Origin: Lachnospiraceae bacterium
Lineage (GTDB): Bacteria > Bacillota > Clostridia > Lachnospirales > Lachnospiraceae
DNA length: 31,014 nucleotides
Direction: 5' to 3'
NCBI GenBank assembly: GCA_900767585.1
Contig: CAAFZP010000092.1
Location: 1-31,014, forward strand
Shown: positions 1-9,368 of the stretch, one piece after another
Numbering within the stretch: the first letter of the stretch is position 1
Layout of the letters: each line of letters starts with the position of its first letter
Notes under the pieces: model-generated
What the model saw: only the letters and a program-made list of their open reading frames with translations
What the model was told of the DNA's origin: nothing
The model's database searches: none
Made by a program: the position numbers and the translations under genes

Positions 1-4
1 GTGT

Positions 5-823
5 GTGCCGGTTCCGGTTCTTAAGTATAAAATATTTGATTCGTATCCGGATGTCTTTGTCGGTTTTTCAACCAGATTGGGTGGTGCGAGCAAAGATTAT
101 CTTGGAAGCATGAATTTAAGTTTTACACGTGGTGATGACAAAGTATGTGTGATGGAAAATCACAGACGGTTTGCGGCTGCATGTGGATATGATGAAAAAA
201 AACTTGTATTTTCGGATCAGGTACATAAGACAAATCTTCGGATTGTCACAAAAGAAGATATGGGCAAAGGAATCTATAAAGACAGGGATTTTTCGGAAAT
301 TGACGGGCTCCTTACGCAGGAAACTGAGATTCCGCTTATGACATTCTATGCTGATTGTGTACCGCTTTTCTTATATGATCCGGTACAACGTGTAATCGCG
401 ACAGCACATTCCGGCTGGCGGGGAACGGTTGGACGAATCGGACTTCTTGTCGTGAGGAAAATGCAGGAAGTGTTCGGTTCAAAGCCGGAAGATATCATCT
501 GTGCGATTGGCCCATCGATCTGCAAGTCGTGCTATGAAGTAAGCAGGGATGTGGCAGATGCCTGTGGCGTATATACGCAGACGCAGCGTGAGGCTATGTT
601 AGAAGACAAAGGAAACGGAAAATACCAGCTTGATCTGCATCGGGCATGTTATTATAATTTTACGGATGCGGGAGTCTTGCCAGAACATATCGCGATGCCG
701 GACTTATGTACCTGCTGCAATCCGGACATGTTTTTTTCACATCGTGCGTCTGGAGGAAAACGTGGAAATCTGGCCGGCGTGATCTATTTACACAAACCAG
801 AAACGACGAAATTTGATCAATAG
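5..823 (+). CDS. pgeF: Peptidoglycan editing factor PgeF (YfiH/laccase-domain family)
   Basis: Member of the YfiH/DUF152 family. Known members act on purine nucleosides, and the E. coli protein removes wrongly built UDP-MurNAc-Ser precursors. The metal triad is visible: His74 in DQVHKTN, Cys118 in YADCVPL and His135 in AHSGWRG. The C-terminal DLCTCCNPDMFFSHR block is also typical of the family. The listed GTG start gives 272 residues, a normal family length, but the frame stays open to the window edge, so the true start may lie upstream. It is followed 27 bases later by the DUF512 gene on the same strand, as the first visible gene of a housekeeping run. Family assignment is firm; the physiological substrate here is inferred. 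Confidence 0.9.
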   Translation: MPVPVLKYKIFDSYPDVFVGFSTRLGGASKDYLGSMNLSFTRGDDKVCVMENHRRFAAACGYDEKKLVFSDQVHKTNLRIVTKEDMGKGIYKDRDFSEIDGLLTQETEIPLMTFYADCVPLFLYDPVQRVIATAHSGWRGTVGRIGLLVVRKMQEVFGSKPEDIICAIGPSICKSCYEVSRDVADACGVYTQTQREAMLEDKGNGKYQLDLHRACYYNFTDAGVLPEHIAMPDLCTCCNPDMFFSHRASGGKRGNLAGVIYLHKPETTKFDQ

Positions 824-850
824 AAAATCTTGATAACATAGGAAACAGAT

Positions 851-2188
851 ATGAAGCGACATAAAATAACAAAAATTGAAGAAGGCGGAATCGCCGAAGA
901 ACTCGGAATCGAGGCAGGTGATTTCCTTCTTGCAATCAACGACAAGGAAATTGAAGATATATTTGACTATGACTTTCTGATCAATGATGAGTATCTCGAA
1001 GTGCTGATCGAGAAAGCAGACGGAGAAGAATGGCTGTTAGAAGTCGAAAAAGATTACGATGAAGACCTCGGTATGGAGTTTGGCGAATCTTTGATGGATG
1101 AATACAGAAGCTGCTTTAACAAATGTGTATTCTGTTTTATCGATCAGAACCCACCAGGCATGCGGGAAACGATTTATTTTAAGGATGATGATACGCGTCT
1201 GTCTTTTTTACAGGGAAATTATGTGACACTCACAAACATGAAAGAAAAAGATATCAGGCGGATTATTGACTATAAGCTTGCCCCGATCAATATCTCCGTG
1301 CATACGACGAACCCGGAACTCCGGTGTCAGATGCTGCATAACCGGTTTGCCGGAAAAGTAATGGATTATATAAAGATGCTTTATGATGCGGACATCCCGA
1401 TGAATGCACAGGTCGTGCTCTGCAAGGGGTTAAATGATGGCGAGGAACTGCGCCGGACAATCGGCGACCTGCTTGCCTATGCGCCGACGATTGAGAGCTT
1501 GTCTATCGTTCCGGTCGGACTGTCCAAATACCGGGATGGACTGTGCCAGTTAGAAAGCTTCACGAAAGAGGATGCCAGGGAAGTCATCTCAATCATCGAG
1601 GGTTTTCAACAGCAGGCGATGGAAAAGTTCGGCGAGCATTTTGTACATGCAAGCGATGAGTGGTATATCACGGCGGGTTATGATATGCCGGATGAAACCC
1701 AATACGACGGATATATCCAGTTAGAAAATGGTGTCGGTATGACAAGACTGTTTTTGACAGAGGCGCAGGATGCTGTGGATATGTATCTCGAAGACCATGA
1801 CGAAAAGCCTTGGGATGGAAAGCGGAAGGTCTCGACGGTGACCGGACTGATCGCGTATGATTATGTCTGTCAGGTGGCAGAGATATACAAGCAGGCGGCA
1901 CCCGGGCTTGATCTGCAGGTGTTCCCAATCCGGAACAATTTCTTCGGTGAGAAGATTACTGTAACCGGACTTCTGACCGGACAGGATATTGTGAAGCAGT
2001 TAGAAGGACAGGATCTCGGTGAAGCGTTGTTTCTTCCAAGCCAGATTGTGAAGGCGGATGAGCCGATTTTCCTTGACGATATGACGGTGGACGAATTGCA
2101 AAATGCTTTACAAGTACCTGTGATTATTGTACAATCAAGCGGTGTGGAATTATTTAACAAAATGATAGAAATGGAGAAAAAAACATGA
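851..2188 (+). CDS. DUF512 family protein with PDZ-like N-terminus and radical SAM cysteine motif
   Basis: Residues 1-65 resemble a PDZ domain (IEEGGIAEELGIEAGDFLLAIN region). Residues 88-95 carry Cys88, Cys92 and Cys95 in a CX3CX2C pattern, the radical SAM iron-sulfur signature, followed by a TIM-barrel-like region. The C-terminal part is the DUF512 domain. This matches the conserved putative FeS radical SAM family found next to der in clostridia. The reaction is unknown. Its stop overlaps the der start: der ATG at 2185 lies four bases before the end at 2188, so the two are probably translationally coupled. The 445-residue length is normal for the family. The family call is strong; no function is claimed. 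Confidence 0.88.
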   Translation: MKRHKITKIEEGGIAEELGIEAGDFLLAINDKEIEDIFDYDFLINDEYLEVLIEKADGEEWLLEVEKDYDEDLGMEFGESLMDEYRSCFNKCVFCFIDQNPPGMRETIYFKDDDTRLSFLQGNYVTLTNMKEKDIRRIIDYKLAPINISVHTTNPELRCQMLHNRFAGKVMDYIKMLYDADIPMNAQVVLCKGLNDGEELRRTIGDLLAYAPTIESLSIVPVGLSKYRDGLCQLESFTKEDAREVISIIEGFQQQAMEKFGEHFVHASDEWYITAGYDMPDETQYDGYIQLENGVGMTRLFLTEAQDAVDMYLEDHDEKPWDGKRKVSTVTGLIAYDYVCQVAEIYKQAAPGLDLQVFPIRNNFFGEKITVTGLLTGQDIVKQLEGQDLGEALFLPSQIVKADEPIFLDDMTVDELQNALQVPVIIVQSSGVELFNKMIEMEKKT

Positions 2189-3507
2189 GCAGACCGGTTG
2201 TAGCTATCGTCGGCAGACCGAATGTCGGAAAATCAACATTGTTTAATACGCTGGCAGGCGATCGTATCTCGATCGTGCAGGACACGCCAGGTGTGACGAG
2301 AGATCGGATCTATGCCGATGTGACGTGGTTGAATTATAATTTTACAATCGTGGATACGGGTGGTATCGAGCCGGAATCCGATGATATTATATTGAAGAGT
2401 ATGCGGGAACAGGCGGAGATCGCGATTGAGACCGCAGATGTGATTTTATTTGTGACAGATGTCCGCCAGGGACTTATCGATGCAGACGGAAAAGTTGCAG
2501 ATATGCTGCGACGTTCCAAAAAGCCAATCGTGCTTGTCGTAAATAAGGTTGATAATTTTGATAAATTTATGCCGGATGTGTATGAGTTTTATAATCTTGG
2601 ACTGGGGGATCCGCAGCCAATCTCTGCGGCATCCCAGCTTGGACTCGGTGATATGCTCGATGAGGTAGTCAAGCATTTTGGCGAGAATGCGCTGAAGGAG
2701 GAAGAAGATGAACGTCCGCGTATCGCGATTATTGGAAAACCAAACGTAGGGAAATCTTCGATTATCAACAAATTGCTCGGGGAAGACCGTGTGATTGTGT
2801 CTGATATTGCCGGTACAACACGTGACGCGATCGATACAACAATCAAGCGAAACGGCACGGAATATGTATTTATTGATACAGCAGGATTACGCCGGAAGAA
2901 TAAAATCAAGGAAGAAATCGAACGTTACAGTATCATCCGTACGGTAGCAGCGGTGGAACGGTGCAATGTGGCAGTACTTGTCATTGATGCGACGGAGGGA
3001 ATCACAGACCAGGATGCGAAGATTGCAGGTATCGCCCACGAGCGCGGCAAAGGTATGATCATTGCTGTGAATAAATGGGATGCGATAGAAAAAAATGATA
3101 AGACAATGAAAAAGTTCACGGACGATGTGCGCGACAAACTTTCCTATATGCCTTATGCGGAACTGATATTTATCTCTGCACAGACGGGACAGCGTCTTCC
3201 AAAGCTTTTTGAGACAATCGACATGGTCATCGAGAATCATTCGCTTCGGATTGCAACCGGCGTTTTGAATGAGATTATGGCAGAAGCGGTGGCGTTGAAC
3301 CAGCCGCCTTCAGACAAAGGAAAACGTCTGAGACTGTATTATATTACACAGGTGTCAGTCAAGCCGCCGACGTTTGTGATATTTGTAAATGATAAAGAAT
3401 TGATGCATTTTTCTTATACGAGATACATCGAGAACAAAATCAGAGAGGCGTTTGGGTTTAAGGGAACGCCATTAAAGTTTATTATACGTGAGAGGAAAGA
3501 AAAGTAA
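2185..3507 (+). CDS. der: Ribosome biogenesis GTPase Der (EngA)
   Basis: Double-GTPase needed for maturation of the 50S ribosomal subunit. There are two complete G domains in tandem. The first P-loop is GRPNVGKS at residues 10-17 with DTGG and NKVD motifs; the second is GKPNVGKS at residues 184-191 with DTAG and NKWD motifs. A C-terminal KH-like domain follows (region with VSVKPPTFVIFVN). The length of 440 residues is typical. It overlaps the DUF512 gene by four bases and is followed two bases later by plsY, which supports one transcript. Confidence 0.98.
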   Translation: MSRPVVAIVGRPNVGKSTLFNTLAGDRISIVQDTPGVTRDRIYADVTWLNYNFTIVDTGGIEPESDDIILKSMREQAEIAIETADVILFVTDVRQGLIDADGKVADMLRRSKKPIVLVVNKVDNFDKFMPDVYEFYNLGLGDPQPISAASQLGLGDMLDEVVKHFGENALKEEEDERPRIAIIGKPNVGKSSIINKLLGEDRVIVSDIAGTTRDAIDTTIKRNGTEYVFIDTAGLRRKNKIKEEIERYSIIRTVAAVERCNVAVLVIDATEGITDQDAKIAGIAHERGKGMIIAVNKWDAIEKNDKTMKKFTDDVRDKLSYMPYAELIFISAQTGQRLPKLFETIDMVIENHSLRIATGVLNEIMAEAVALNQPPSDKGKRLRLYYITQVSVKPPTFVIFVNDKELMHFSYTRYIENKIREAFGFKGTPLKFIIRERKEK

Positions 3508-3509
3508 TC

Positions 3510-4178
3510 ATGATACCAGCCAGAGTGATATGTCTGTTCGGTGGATATGTATTTGGACTGCTGCAGACATCTTATATTTATGGAAGAATGAAAGGAATCG
3601 ATATCAGGGAACATGGAAGTGGAAATGCCGGAACGACAAATGCACTTCGTGTGCTTGGCAAAAAGGCAGGGTTGATTGTTTTTTTGGGAGATCTTTTCAA
3701 GGCAATCATTGCAAGTGTGATTGTTCACATTGTAATCGGACATCTGTATCCAAACGAAGTATATCTGTATCTTGCATATACCGGACTTGGCACGGTGCTT
3801 GGACATAATTTCCCGTGCTATCTGCATTTTAAAGGCGGAAAAGGAATCGCGACAACAGCCGGAATTATCGTTGGTTTTTTAGATCCGGTGATTATTGTCA
3901 GTTGTCTGATTGCGTTTATTGTTGTCGTTGCACTTACAAGATATGTTTCGCTTGGTTCTATCACGATCGTGACGATGTTTGCGATTGAATATGCAATTTT
4001 CGCATTCCATGGCAAATACAGTTTTGACCTTGCAAATGCGGTTTCTTACCATGCAATGGTGGAAAGCGTGATCGTTGTAGTGGTTATCTGTGGGATGGCG
4101 ATTTTTAGACATCACGCGAATATTGTGCGTCTGCTGCACCATGAGGAAAATAAATTAGGCGCAAAGAAAACGGCTTAG
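3510..4178 (+). CDS. plsY: Glycerol-3-phosphate acyltransferase PlsY
   Basis: Integral membrane enzyme that moves an acyl group from acyl-phosphate to glycerol-3-phosphate, the first step of phospholipid synthesis. Several hydrophobic segments alternate with the conserved cytoplasmic loops: GSGNAGTTNALRVLGKKAG near residues 37-55 and GHNFPCYLHFKGGKGIATTAG near residues 100-120. The length of 222 residues is within the family range. It starts two bases after der and is followed by gpsA, which makes its glycerol-3-phosphate substrate. This is a functionally coherent pair. Confidence 0.96.
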   Translation: MIPARVICLFGGYVFGLLQTSYIYGRMKGIDIREHGSGNAGTTNALRVLGKKAGLIVFLGDLFKAIIASVIVHIVIGHLYPNEVYLYLAYTGLGTVLGHNFPCYLHFKGGKGIATTAGIIVGFLDPVIIVSCLIAFIVVVALTRYVSLGSITIVTMFAIEYAIFAFHGKYSFDLANAVSYHAMVESVIVVVVICGMAIFRHHANIVRLLHHEENKLGAKKTA

Positions 4179-4209
4179 GAAGATAGAAAAAAACAGGGGG
4201 TAAAATAAG

Positions 4210-5217
4210 ATGAAAATAGGGATACTTGGTGCCGGAAGCTGGGGAACCGCTTTAACGGTATTGTTATCAGACAACGGGCATGATGTCACAGTCTGGTCTG
4301 TCGATGCAAAAGAAATCGAGATGTTGGATACAAAGAGGGAACATCTGACAAAACTTCCGGGAGTGAAGCTTCCGGATTCGGTTCATTTTACAACAGATGA
4401 GAAGGAAGTATGCAAAGATGCAGAACTTCTGGTCATGGTAGTACCATCTCCGTTTGTCAGAAGTACAGCAAAACGGATTGCTCCATACATACATGAGACA
4501 CAGACGATTGTGAATGTTTCCAAAGGAATTGAAGAAGAGACATTGATGACTCTGACGGAAGTGATTCAGGATGAAATCCCGAATTGCAAAGTCGGCGTAT
4601 TATCCGGACCGAGCCATGCAGAAGAAGTTGGAAAGCGTATGCCAACGACAGTCGTTGCAGGAGCAAAAGACAAAGAGACCGCGCTTTTGATCCAGGATGC
4701 TTTTATGAGCGATTATTTCCGTGTTTATGTAAGCCCGGATGTGATAGGCATCGAACTGGGTGGTTCTTTAAAAAATGTGATCGCGCTGGCAGCCGGCGTT
4801 GGAGACGGGCTTGGCTGTGGCGACAATGCGAAAGCGGCAATCATCACGCGCGGAATCGCGGAAATCATCCGGCTTGGAACTGCGATGGGAGGTAAACTCG
4901 AGACATTTTCCGGTTTGTCCGGAATCGGTGATTTGATTGTAACCTGTGAAAGTAAGCACAGCCGGAACCGGAAAGCCGGATTCCTGATGGGACAGGGTAA
5001 GACGTACAAGGAAGCGATGGATGAGGTGAAAATGGTTGTAGAAGGTGTCTATTCTGCGAAGGCAGCGTATAAACTTTCTAAGAAATATGGCATTGAGATG
5101 CCGATTGTTTCTGTTGTAAACAAGCTTCTTTTTGAAGATCTGAATGCAAAGGAAGGCATGAAGATGCTTCTTACAAGAAACCGGACATCCGAATCTTCAA
5201 GCCTTACATGGGATTAG
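4210..5217 (+). CDS. gpsA: NAD(P)H-dependent glycerol-3-phosphate dehydrogenase
   Basis: Reduces dihydroxyacetone phosphate to sn-glycerol-3-phosphate for phospholipid synthesis. The N-terminal Rossmann motif GILGAGSWGTAL is at residues 4-15. SKGIEEET and the catalytic-domain block GGSLKNVIALAAG followed by GDNAKAAIITRG are present. The length of 335 residues is typical. A GGGG-rich ribosome site (CAGGGGG) lies about nine bases before the ATG. It follows plsY by 31 bases. The next 107 bases hold the promoter region of spoIVA. Confidence 0.97.
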   Translation: MKIGILGAGSWGTALTVLLSDNGHDVTVWSVDAKEIEMLDTKREHLTKLPGVKLPDSVHFTTDEKEVCKDAELLVMVVPSPFVRSTAKRIAPYIHETQTIVNVSKGIEEETLMTLTEVIQDEIPNCKVGVLSGPSHAEEVGKRMPTTVVAGAKDKETALLIQDAFMSDYFRVYVSPDVIGIELGGSLKNVIALAAGVGDGLGCGDNAKAAIITRGIAEIIRLGTAMGGKLETFSGLSGIGDLIVTCESKHSRNRKAGFLMGQGKTYKEAMDEVKMVVEGVYSAKAAYKLSKKYGIEMPIVSVVNKLLFEDLNAKEGMKMLLTRNRTSESSSLTWD

Positions 5218-5246
5218 TATATAGATGAATAAGCAGACACGTACAG

Positions 5247-5274
5247 TCATAAAAATTGTTTCGACGCATATAGT
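5247..5274 (+). promoter_or_regulatory. SigE-like promoter for spoIVA
   Basis: The sequence has TCATAAA (5247-5253), a 13-base gap, then CATATAGT (5267-5274). The known sporulation SigE consensus is roughly KMATATT, 13-15 bases, CATACANT. The -10 matches 7 of 8 positions and the -35 matches partly. The start point would fall near 5282, about 43 bases before the spoIVA ATG. spoIVA is SigE-dependent in B. subtilis, which fits. No SigA-type pair is obvious in the gap. Confidence 0.6.
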
Positions 5275-5324
5275 ATATAGAGTTATTGAACATGTGTAAG
5301 AAATGATAGGAGGCAAGTACGTGG

Positions 5325-6785
5325 ATGGATATTTATAAGGATATAGAGACACGAACCAACGGTGAAATCTATATTGGCGTTGTGGGACCGGTACGGACAG
5401 GAAAGTCAACCTTCATCAAGCGGTTTATGGAGTTGATGGTGCTTCCGGCGATTGCAGACGAAAATAGCAGAAAACGTGCCATGGATGAATTGCCACAGTC
5501 GGCGGCAGGCAAAACGGTCATGACAACAGAACCGAAGTTTATTCCAAAAGAGGCAGTGGAAGTACTGTTTGAGGATGGCGTCCGGTTTCAATGTCGTCTG
5601 ATCGACTGTGTCGGTTATATGGTACAGGGTGCAGAAGGACACGAAGAAGACGGAAAAGAGCGCCTCGTAAAGACACCATGGTTTGATTATGATATTCCGT
5701 TTACAAAAGCTGCGGAAATCGGGACAAAAAAGGTGATTTATGATCACTCGACCGTTGGAATCGTCGTTACATGTGATGATACGGTTTCAGAACTTGGAAG
5801 AGCTTCCTACATCCAGCCGGAGATGCAGACGATCCAAGAGTTAAAATCGATCGGAAAGCCGTTTGTTGTCCTGCTTAACAGCCGAAGACCTGCAAGCCCG
5901 GAGACAATAGAGCTTGCTGGAAAGATGGAAGCAGAGTATGGAGTATCCGTGCTTCCGGTTAATTGTGACCAGCTTCGGAAAACAGATGTTGTACATATAT
6001 TTGAAGCGCTTTTGCTTGATTTTCCGGTTACCTGTGTGAGATTTACGATCCCAAAGTGGGTGGAAGCTTTAGATCTTCAGGAAGAAATCAAACAAAAGGT
6101 TATAGAAAAAACAAACGGGATTTTTGCAAAACTGTGTCTGATGAAAGATGCGGCAAACTATGTGTTTGAGGAAGATGATTATATACAGTCCATCCGTATA
6201 CAGTCGATAAACCTTTCGGATGGTTCCGTCGATCTTTTCCTTTCTCTGAAACCGGAATATTATTATGCGATGCTCTCGGAGATTATGGGAGAAACAATTA
6301 AAACCGAGTACGATTTTATAAGAGCAGTCAAAGTACTGGCAAAGACAAAATCGCAATGTGCAAAGGTAAGTGACGCATTGTTTCAGTCGATTAAGACAGG
6401 ATATGGTTCGGTCACACCGGATACGGGGGATATTCGTCTCGGGAAACCGGAAATTATCAAATCCGGGAATAAGTTTGGTGTAAAATTGACGGCACAGGCA
6501 CCTTCTATCCATCTGATCAAGGCAAATATCACGACGGAGATTGCGCCGATTGTCGGCTCGGAAGAGCAGGCAAAAGATCTGATTTCCTATATCCAGCAGG
6601 ACGAGGAAAAACAGGATGGCATCTGGGATGTCAATATATTTGGAAAGACTGTGCGGCAGCTTGTGGAGGATGGACTTTCTGCAAAGGTGAATAAGATCAC
6701 GCAGGAAAGCCAGCAGAAACTACAGGATACGATGGAGAAGATCGTCAACGATTCGAATGGCGGGATGGTTTGCATTATTATTTAA
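5325..6785 (+). CDS. spoIVA: Stage IV sporulation protein A (spore coat base ATPase)
   Basis: SpoIVA is a mother-cell ATPase that polymerises on the outer forespore membrane and forms the base layer on which the coat assembles; it is also needed for cortex formation. The TRAFAC-like P-loop GPVRTGKST lies at residues 21-29, in the family-typical stretch ending KRFMELMVLP. The DCVGYMVQGAEGHEEDGKER region follows. The middle and C-terminal domains are full length, and the protein ends in the conserved hydrophobic GGMVCIII tail used in the B. subtilis protein for anchoring to SpoVM and membrane. The length of 486 residues compares with about 492. AGGAGG (5308-5313) sits 11 bases before the ATG. 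It has its own SigE-like promoter; scpA starts 21 bases downstream. Confidence 0.97.
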   Translation: MDIYKDIETRTNGEIYIGVVGPVRTGKSTFIKRFMELMVLPAIADENSRKRAMDELPQSAAGKTVMTTEPKFIPKEAVEVLFEDGVRFQCRLIDCVGYMVQGAEGHEEDGKERLVKTPWFDYDIPFTKAAEIGTKKVIYDHSTVGIVVTCDDTVSELGRASYIQPEMQTIQELKSIGKPFVVLLNSRRPASPETIELAGKMEAEYGVSVLPVNCDQLRKTDVVHIFEALLLDFPVTCVRFTIPKWVEALDLQEEIKQKVIEKTNGIFAKLCLMKDAANYVFEEDDYIQSIRIQSINLSDGSVDLFLSLKPEYYYAMLSEIMGETIKTEYDFIRAVKVLAKTKSQCAKVSDALFQSIKTGYGSVTPDTGDIRLGKPEIIKSGNKFGVKLTAQAPSIHLIKANITTEIAPIVGSEEQAKDLISYIQQDEEKQDGIWDVNIFGKTVRQLVEDGLSAKVNKITQESQQKLQDTMEKIVNDSNGGMVCIII

Positions 6786-6806
6786 GAGATGATAGAATAA
6801 CCAGAT

Positions 6807-7559
6807 ATGGACGAGAAATTAGAATTTAAGATCAATCAGTTTGAAGGTCCGCTTGATCTGCTGCTGCATTTGATCGACAAGAATAAATTCAATATATTTG
6901 ATATTCCGATTGTTGAAATTACAGAGCAATATCTTGATTATCTAAACCGGATGCAGGAAGAAAACTTAGATGTGATGAGTGAATTCCTTGTGATGGCAGC
7001 AACATTGATTTCAATCAAAGCAAAGATGCTGCTGCCACGCGAGGAAAAAGAAGAGGAAGAAGAGGAAGATCCGCGGGCGGAACTTGTCAGAAGACTGCTC
7101 GAATACAAGATGTATAAATATGCATCTTTAGAACTCCGGGATATGAATTTGGATGCCGGGAAGAATTATTATAAGCCGGCAACGATTCCAAAAGAAGTAC
7201 GGGAATACAAGGAGGAGATTGATCCGGCAGATGTAATCGGGGATGTGACACTTGCAAAGCTCAACGAGATATTTACACAGGTGATGAAACGTACGGTTGA
7301 TCGTGTCGATCCAGTGCGAAGCAAGTTTGGAACGATTGAGAAGGATGAAGTCCGGATTGAGGATAAGATGGATGAAATCCGGAATGGAATCCGTGGATTA
7401 AAAGGTATCAATTTCAAGACGTTATTGGAGATACAGGCGTCGAAGATCAATATCATTGTTACATTTATGGCAATCTTAGAACTTATGAAAGTCGGAGATA
7501 TTACAATCAGGCAGGATGAATTGTTTGGAGATATCATGATTGATTCTCTCGAGGCATAG
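6807..7559 (+). CDS. scpA: Segregation and condensation protein A (kleisin)
   Basis: ScpA is the kleisin that bridges the SMC heads and works with ScpB in chromosome compaction and origin segregation. The N-terminal signature FEGPLDLLLHLI near residues 12-23 is diagnostic. An acidic linker (EEKEEEEEED) follows near residue 80. The C-terminal winged-helix region ends FGDIMIDSLEA. The length of 250 residues is typical. The ATG has no clear Shine-Dalgarno, so translation may depend on readthrough or coupling from spoIVA 21 bases upstream. scpB follows after 56 bases. Confidence 0.95.
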   Translation: MDEKLEFKINQFEGPLDLLLHLIDKNKFNIFDIPIVEITEQYLDYLNRMQEENLDVMSEFLVMAATLISIKAKMLLPREEKEEEEEEDPRAELVRRLLEYKMYKYASLELRDMNLDAGKNYYKPATIPKEVREYKEEIDPADVIGDVTLAKLNEIFTQVMKRTVDRVDPVRSKFGTIEKDEVRIEDKMDEIRNGIRGLKGINFKTLLEIQASKINIIVTFMAILELMKVGDITIRQDELFGDIMIDSLEA

Positions 7560-7615
7560 AAAAACCGGAGCCAATCCCAAAAAAGAACCTGTGACAGGAA
7601 TGGAGGATACATACG

Positions 7616-8191
7616 ATGGAAGAAAGTGTAAAAAAAACAGAGGCTGCGATTGAGGCAGTTCTTTTTTCCATGGGAGATGCAGTTGAATTAAAAGATTTAT
7701 CGGATGTATTGCAAATGGATGCCAATACCGTACAAAAGGTCATAGAAGATATGATGGTCCGCTATGAGGAAGAAGACCGCGGGATCAAGATTGTGAAACT
7801 TGAAAATTCCTATCAGCTATGTACCAAAAATGAATATTATGATATTTTGTCGAGCCTTGTGAATATTCCCAAAAAACACAGTCTGACAGATTCCCTGATG
7901 GAGACACTTTCCATCGTGGCATACAAACAGCCGGTAACCAGACAGGAGATTGAAGCAATCCGCGGTGTGTCCTGTGTGCATGCAATCAACCGGCTTGTAG
8001 AATACAATCTGATTACGGAAGTTGGAAGATTAGATGCAGTCGGCAGACCGATTTTGTTTGGAACGACCGAGGATTTTTTACGATGCTTTGGGGTATCTTC
8101 GATGGACGAGCTTCCATCTATTACTCCGGACAAGATTGAACGGTTCCGTCAGGAAGCGATGGAAGAAGTCAATGTCAAAGTAGAAGTATGA
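7616..8191 (+). CDS. scpB: Segregation and condensation protein B
   Basis: ScpB dimers bind ScpA and regulate the SMC complex. The protein has two winged-helix domains. The family block SLMETLSIVAYKQPVTRQEIEAIRGV is split here as residues about 91-116, followed by LITEVGRLDAVGRPILFGTT. The length of 191 residues is typical. The site GGAGG (7602-7606) sits nine bases before the ATG. scpA and scpB are adjacent, as in most Firmicutes. The gene ends just before a bidirectional terminator. Confidence 0.95.
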   Translation: MEESVKKTEAAIEAVLFSMGDAVELKDLSDVLQMDANTVQKVIEDMMVRYEEEDRGIKIVKLENSYQLCTKNEYYDILSSLVNIPKKHSLTDSLMETLSIVAYKQPVTRQEIEAIRGVSCVHAINRLVEYNLITEVGRLDAVGRPILFGTTEDFLRCFGVSSMDELPSITPDKIERFRQEAMEEVNVKVEV

Positions 8192-8210
8192 CAGGCTGCA
8201 ATCATGCACC

Positions 8211-8250
8211 AACAAAAAAAGTATCTGTATGACGCAGATACTTTTTTGTT
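8211..8250. terminator. Bidirectional intrinsic terminator between scpB and the HD-GYP gene
   Basis: Stem GTATCTG (8221-8227) and CAGATAC (8235-8241) with a seven-base loop. It is flanked by seven A on the left (8214-8220) and six T on the right, so it can end transcripts arriving from both strands. It lies between two convergent genes. Confidence 0.9.
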
Positions 8251-9336
8251 TTATAAGATGCTGTCGATATTGATATCCGGCTGTTTGGACAAATCAATAA
8301 AATTGTCTTTCGTCTGTACCATCGGTTTAGAAAGCCGGACTTTGTTGATAAAGACGATATTCCCTTCTTCTCCGTTGCTCAGACGTACTTTGCAATTGAG
8401 ATAACTGTTCACAACATGCTCTAAGAATGTGAGCAGAAATTTTGGGTTGTATTTTTTGAGACCGTCTTCTTCAAACATCGTGATTACTTTAAACGGACTG
8501 ATTGGTCCGCGGTAAACTCGTTTCGCTGTCATAGCCTCGTATATATCTGCGATTGTGACAATCTGGGCACACCAGTCGATTTTGTCTGCAGAAAGGCCGA
8601 GCGGGTACCCGGATCCATCGCATTTTTCATGGTGCATCAGTGCAGCATACTGGATATGCGGGTCCACGTTTTTTTTCTTTAAGAGCTGGTACCCCTTTGT
8701 TGGATGTGTTTTGATGATCGCAAATTCGTCATCGGTCAGTTTCCCCGGTTTTTTTAAAATTGCATCCGGGATCAGAAGTTTTCCGATATCATGGAACAGA
8801 CCACATGCCGTGATCAGCTTTTTGTCATCGGCCGATAAGTGCAGCCAGTCTGCAAAAATGTTACAGATCAATGCGACGTTTAGCGAGTGGTTAAATGTGG
8901 AATCATCGTAATTTTTCATCGTGGAAAGCATTGTGAAGATTCCGAGAGGGGAATCGTTTAATGCACGCATCGTCAGCATGGTATTTTGAATCATCAAATC
9001 AACATCAATCGGTGCATTTTTATAGACGATATCATTCAGATGATCTCCCATTTCTTCCACGCTTTTTTCGTAGCGGCGGACAAATTTTTTAAATTGCGGT
9101 TTTTCTTCGAGTTTTTTTTCACTTAATTCGGAAGAAATTGTCTCCTCCGTCTTTTCCGCTTCCTGTCGTATCGTATCAGAGACATCAACAAACACAACAT
9201 CATTCCCGGAAAGCATCTGAATGATACTTTGCGTAAGAACGGTATCTTTTGGTATGATCAGTTTCCCTTTGTTTGAATATGTGTCGGAAAGCGTAACCAT
9301 GCCTTCTTCTAATTCGGATGTAAAAAGAGTTGCCAT
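8251..9336 (-). CDS. HD-GYP domain protein, probable cyclic di-GMP phosphodiesterase
   Basis: The C-terminal half is a full HD-GYP domain: His-Asp pair near residues 182-183 in GLFHDIGK, HHE near 235-237, and GYP near 243-245 in HHEKCDGSGYP. Proteins of this family hydrolyse cyclic di-GMP. The N-terminal about 110 residues form a non-membrane region with a charged, probably coiled, stretch (residues 60-90) and no recognised sensor. I chose the second ATG, at 9336, because AAAGG lies nine bases before it, whereas it abuts the earlier ATG at 9345. The gene is convergent with scpB and has its own SigA-type promoter. The GGDEF gene at 29 kb is a possible opposing enzyme. Confidence 0.9.
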   Translation of the reverse strand: MATLFTSELEEGMVTLSDTYSNKGKLIIPKDTVLTQSIIQMLSGNDVVFVDVSDTIRQEAEKTEETISSELSEKKLEEKPQFKKFVRRYEKSVEEMGDHLNDIVYKNAPIDVDLMIQNTMLTMRALNDSPLGIFTMLSTMKNYDDSTFNHSLNVALICNIFADWLHLSADDKKLITACGLFHDIGKLLIPDAILKKPGKLTDDEFAIIKTHPTKGYQLLKKKNVDPHIQYAALMHHEKCDGSGYPLGLSADKIDWCAQIVTIADIYEAMTAKRVYRGPISPFKVITMFEEDGLKKYNPKFLLTFLEHVVNSYLNCKVRLSNGEEGNIVFINKVRLSKPMVQTKDNFIDLSKQPDINIDSIL

Positions 9337-9368
9337 ATGCCTCATCCTTTGTTAAATAATCTATCTGT

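Noticed and set aside
8204..8404. A short plus-strand open frame after scpB
   Set aside because: It spans the bidirectional terminator and the antisense of the HD-GYP gene; no ribosome site or similarity supports it.
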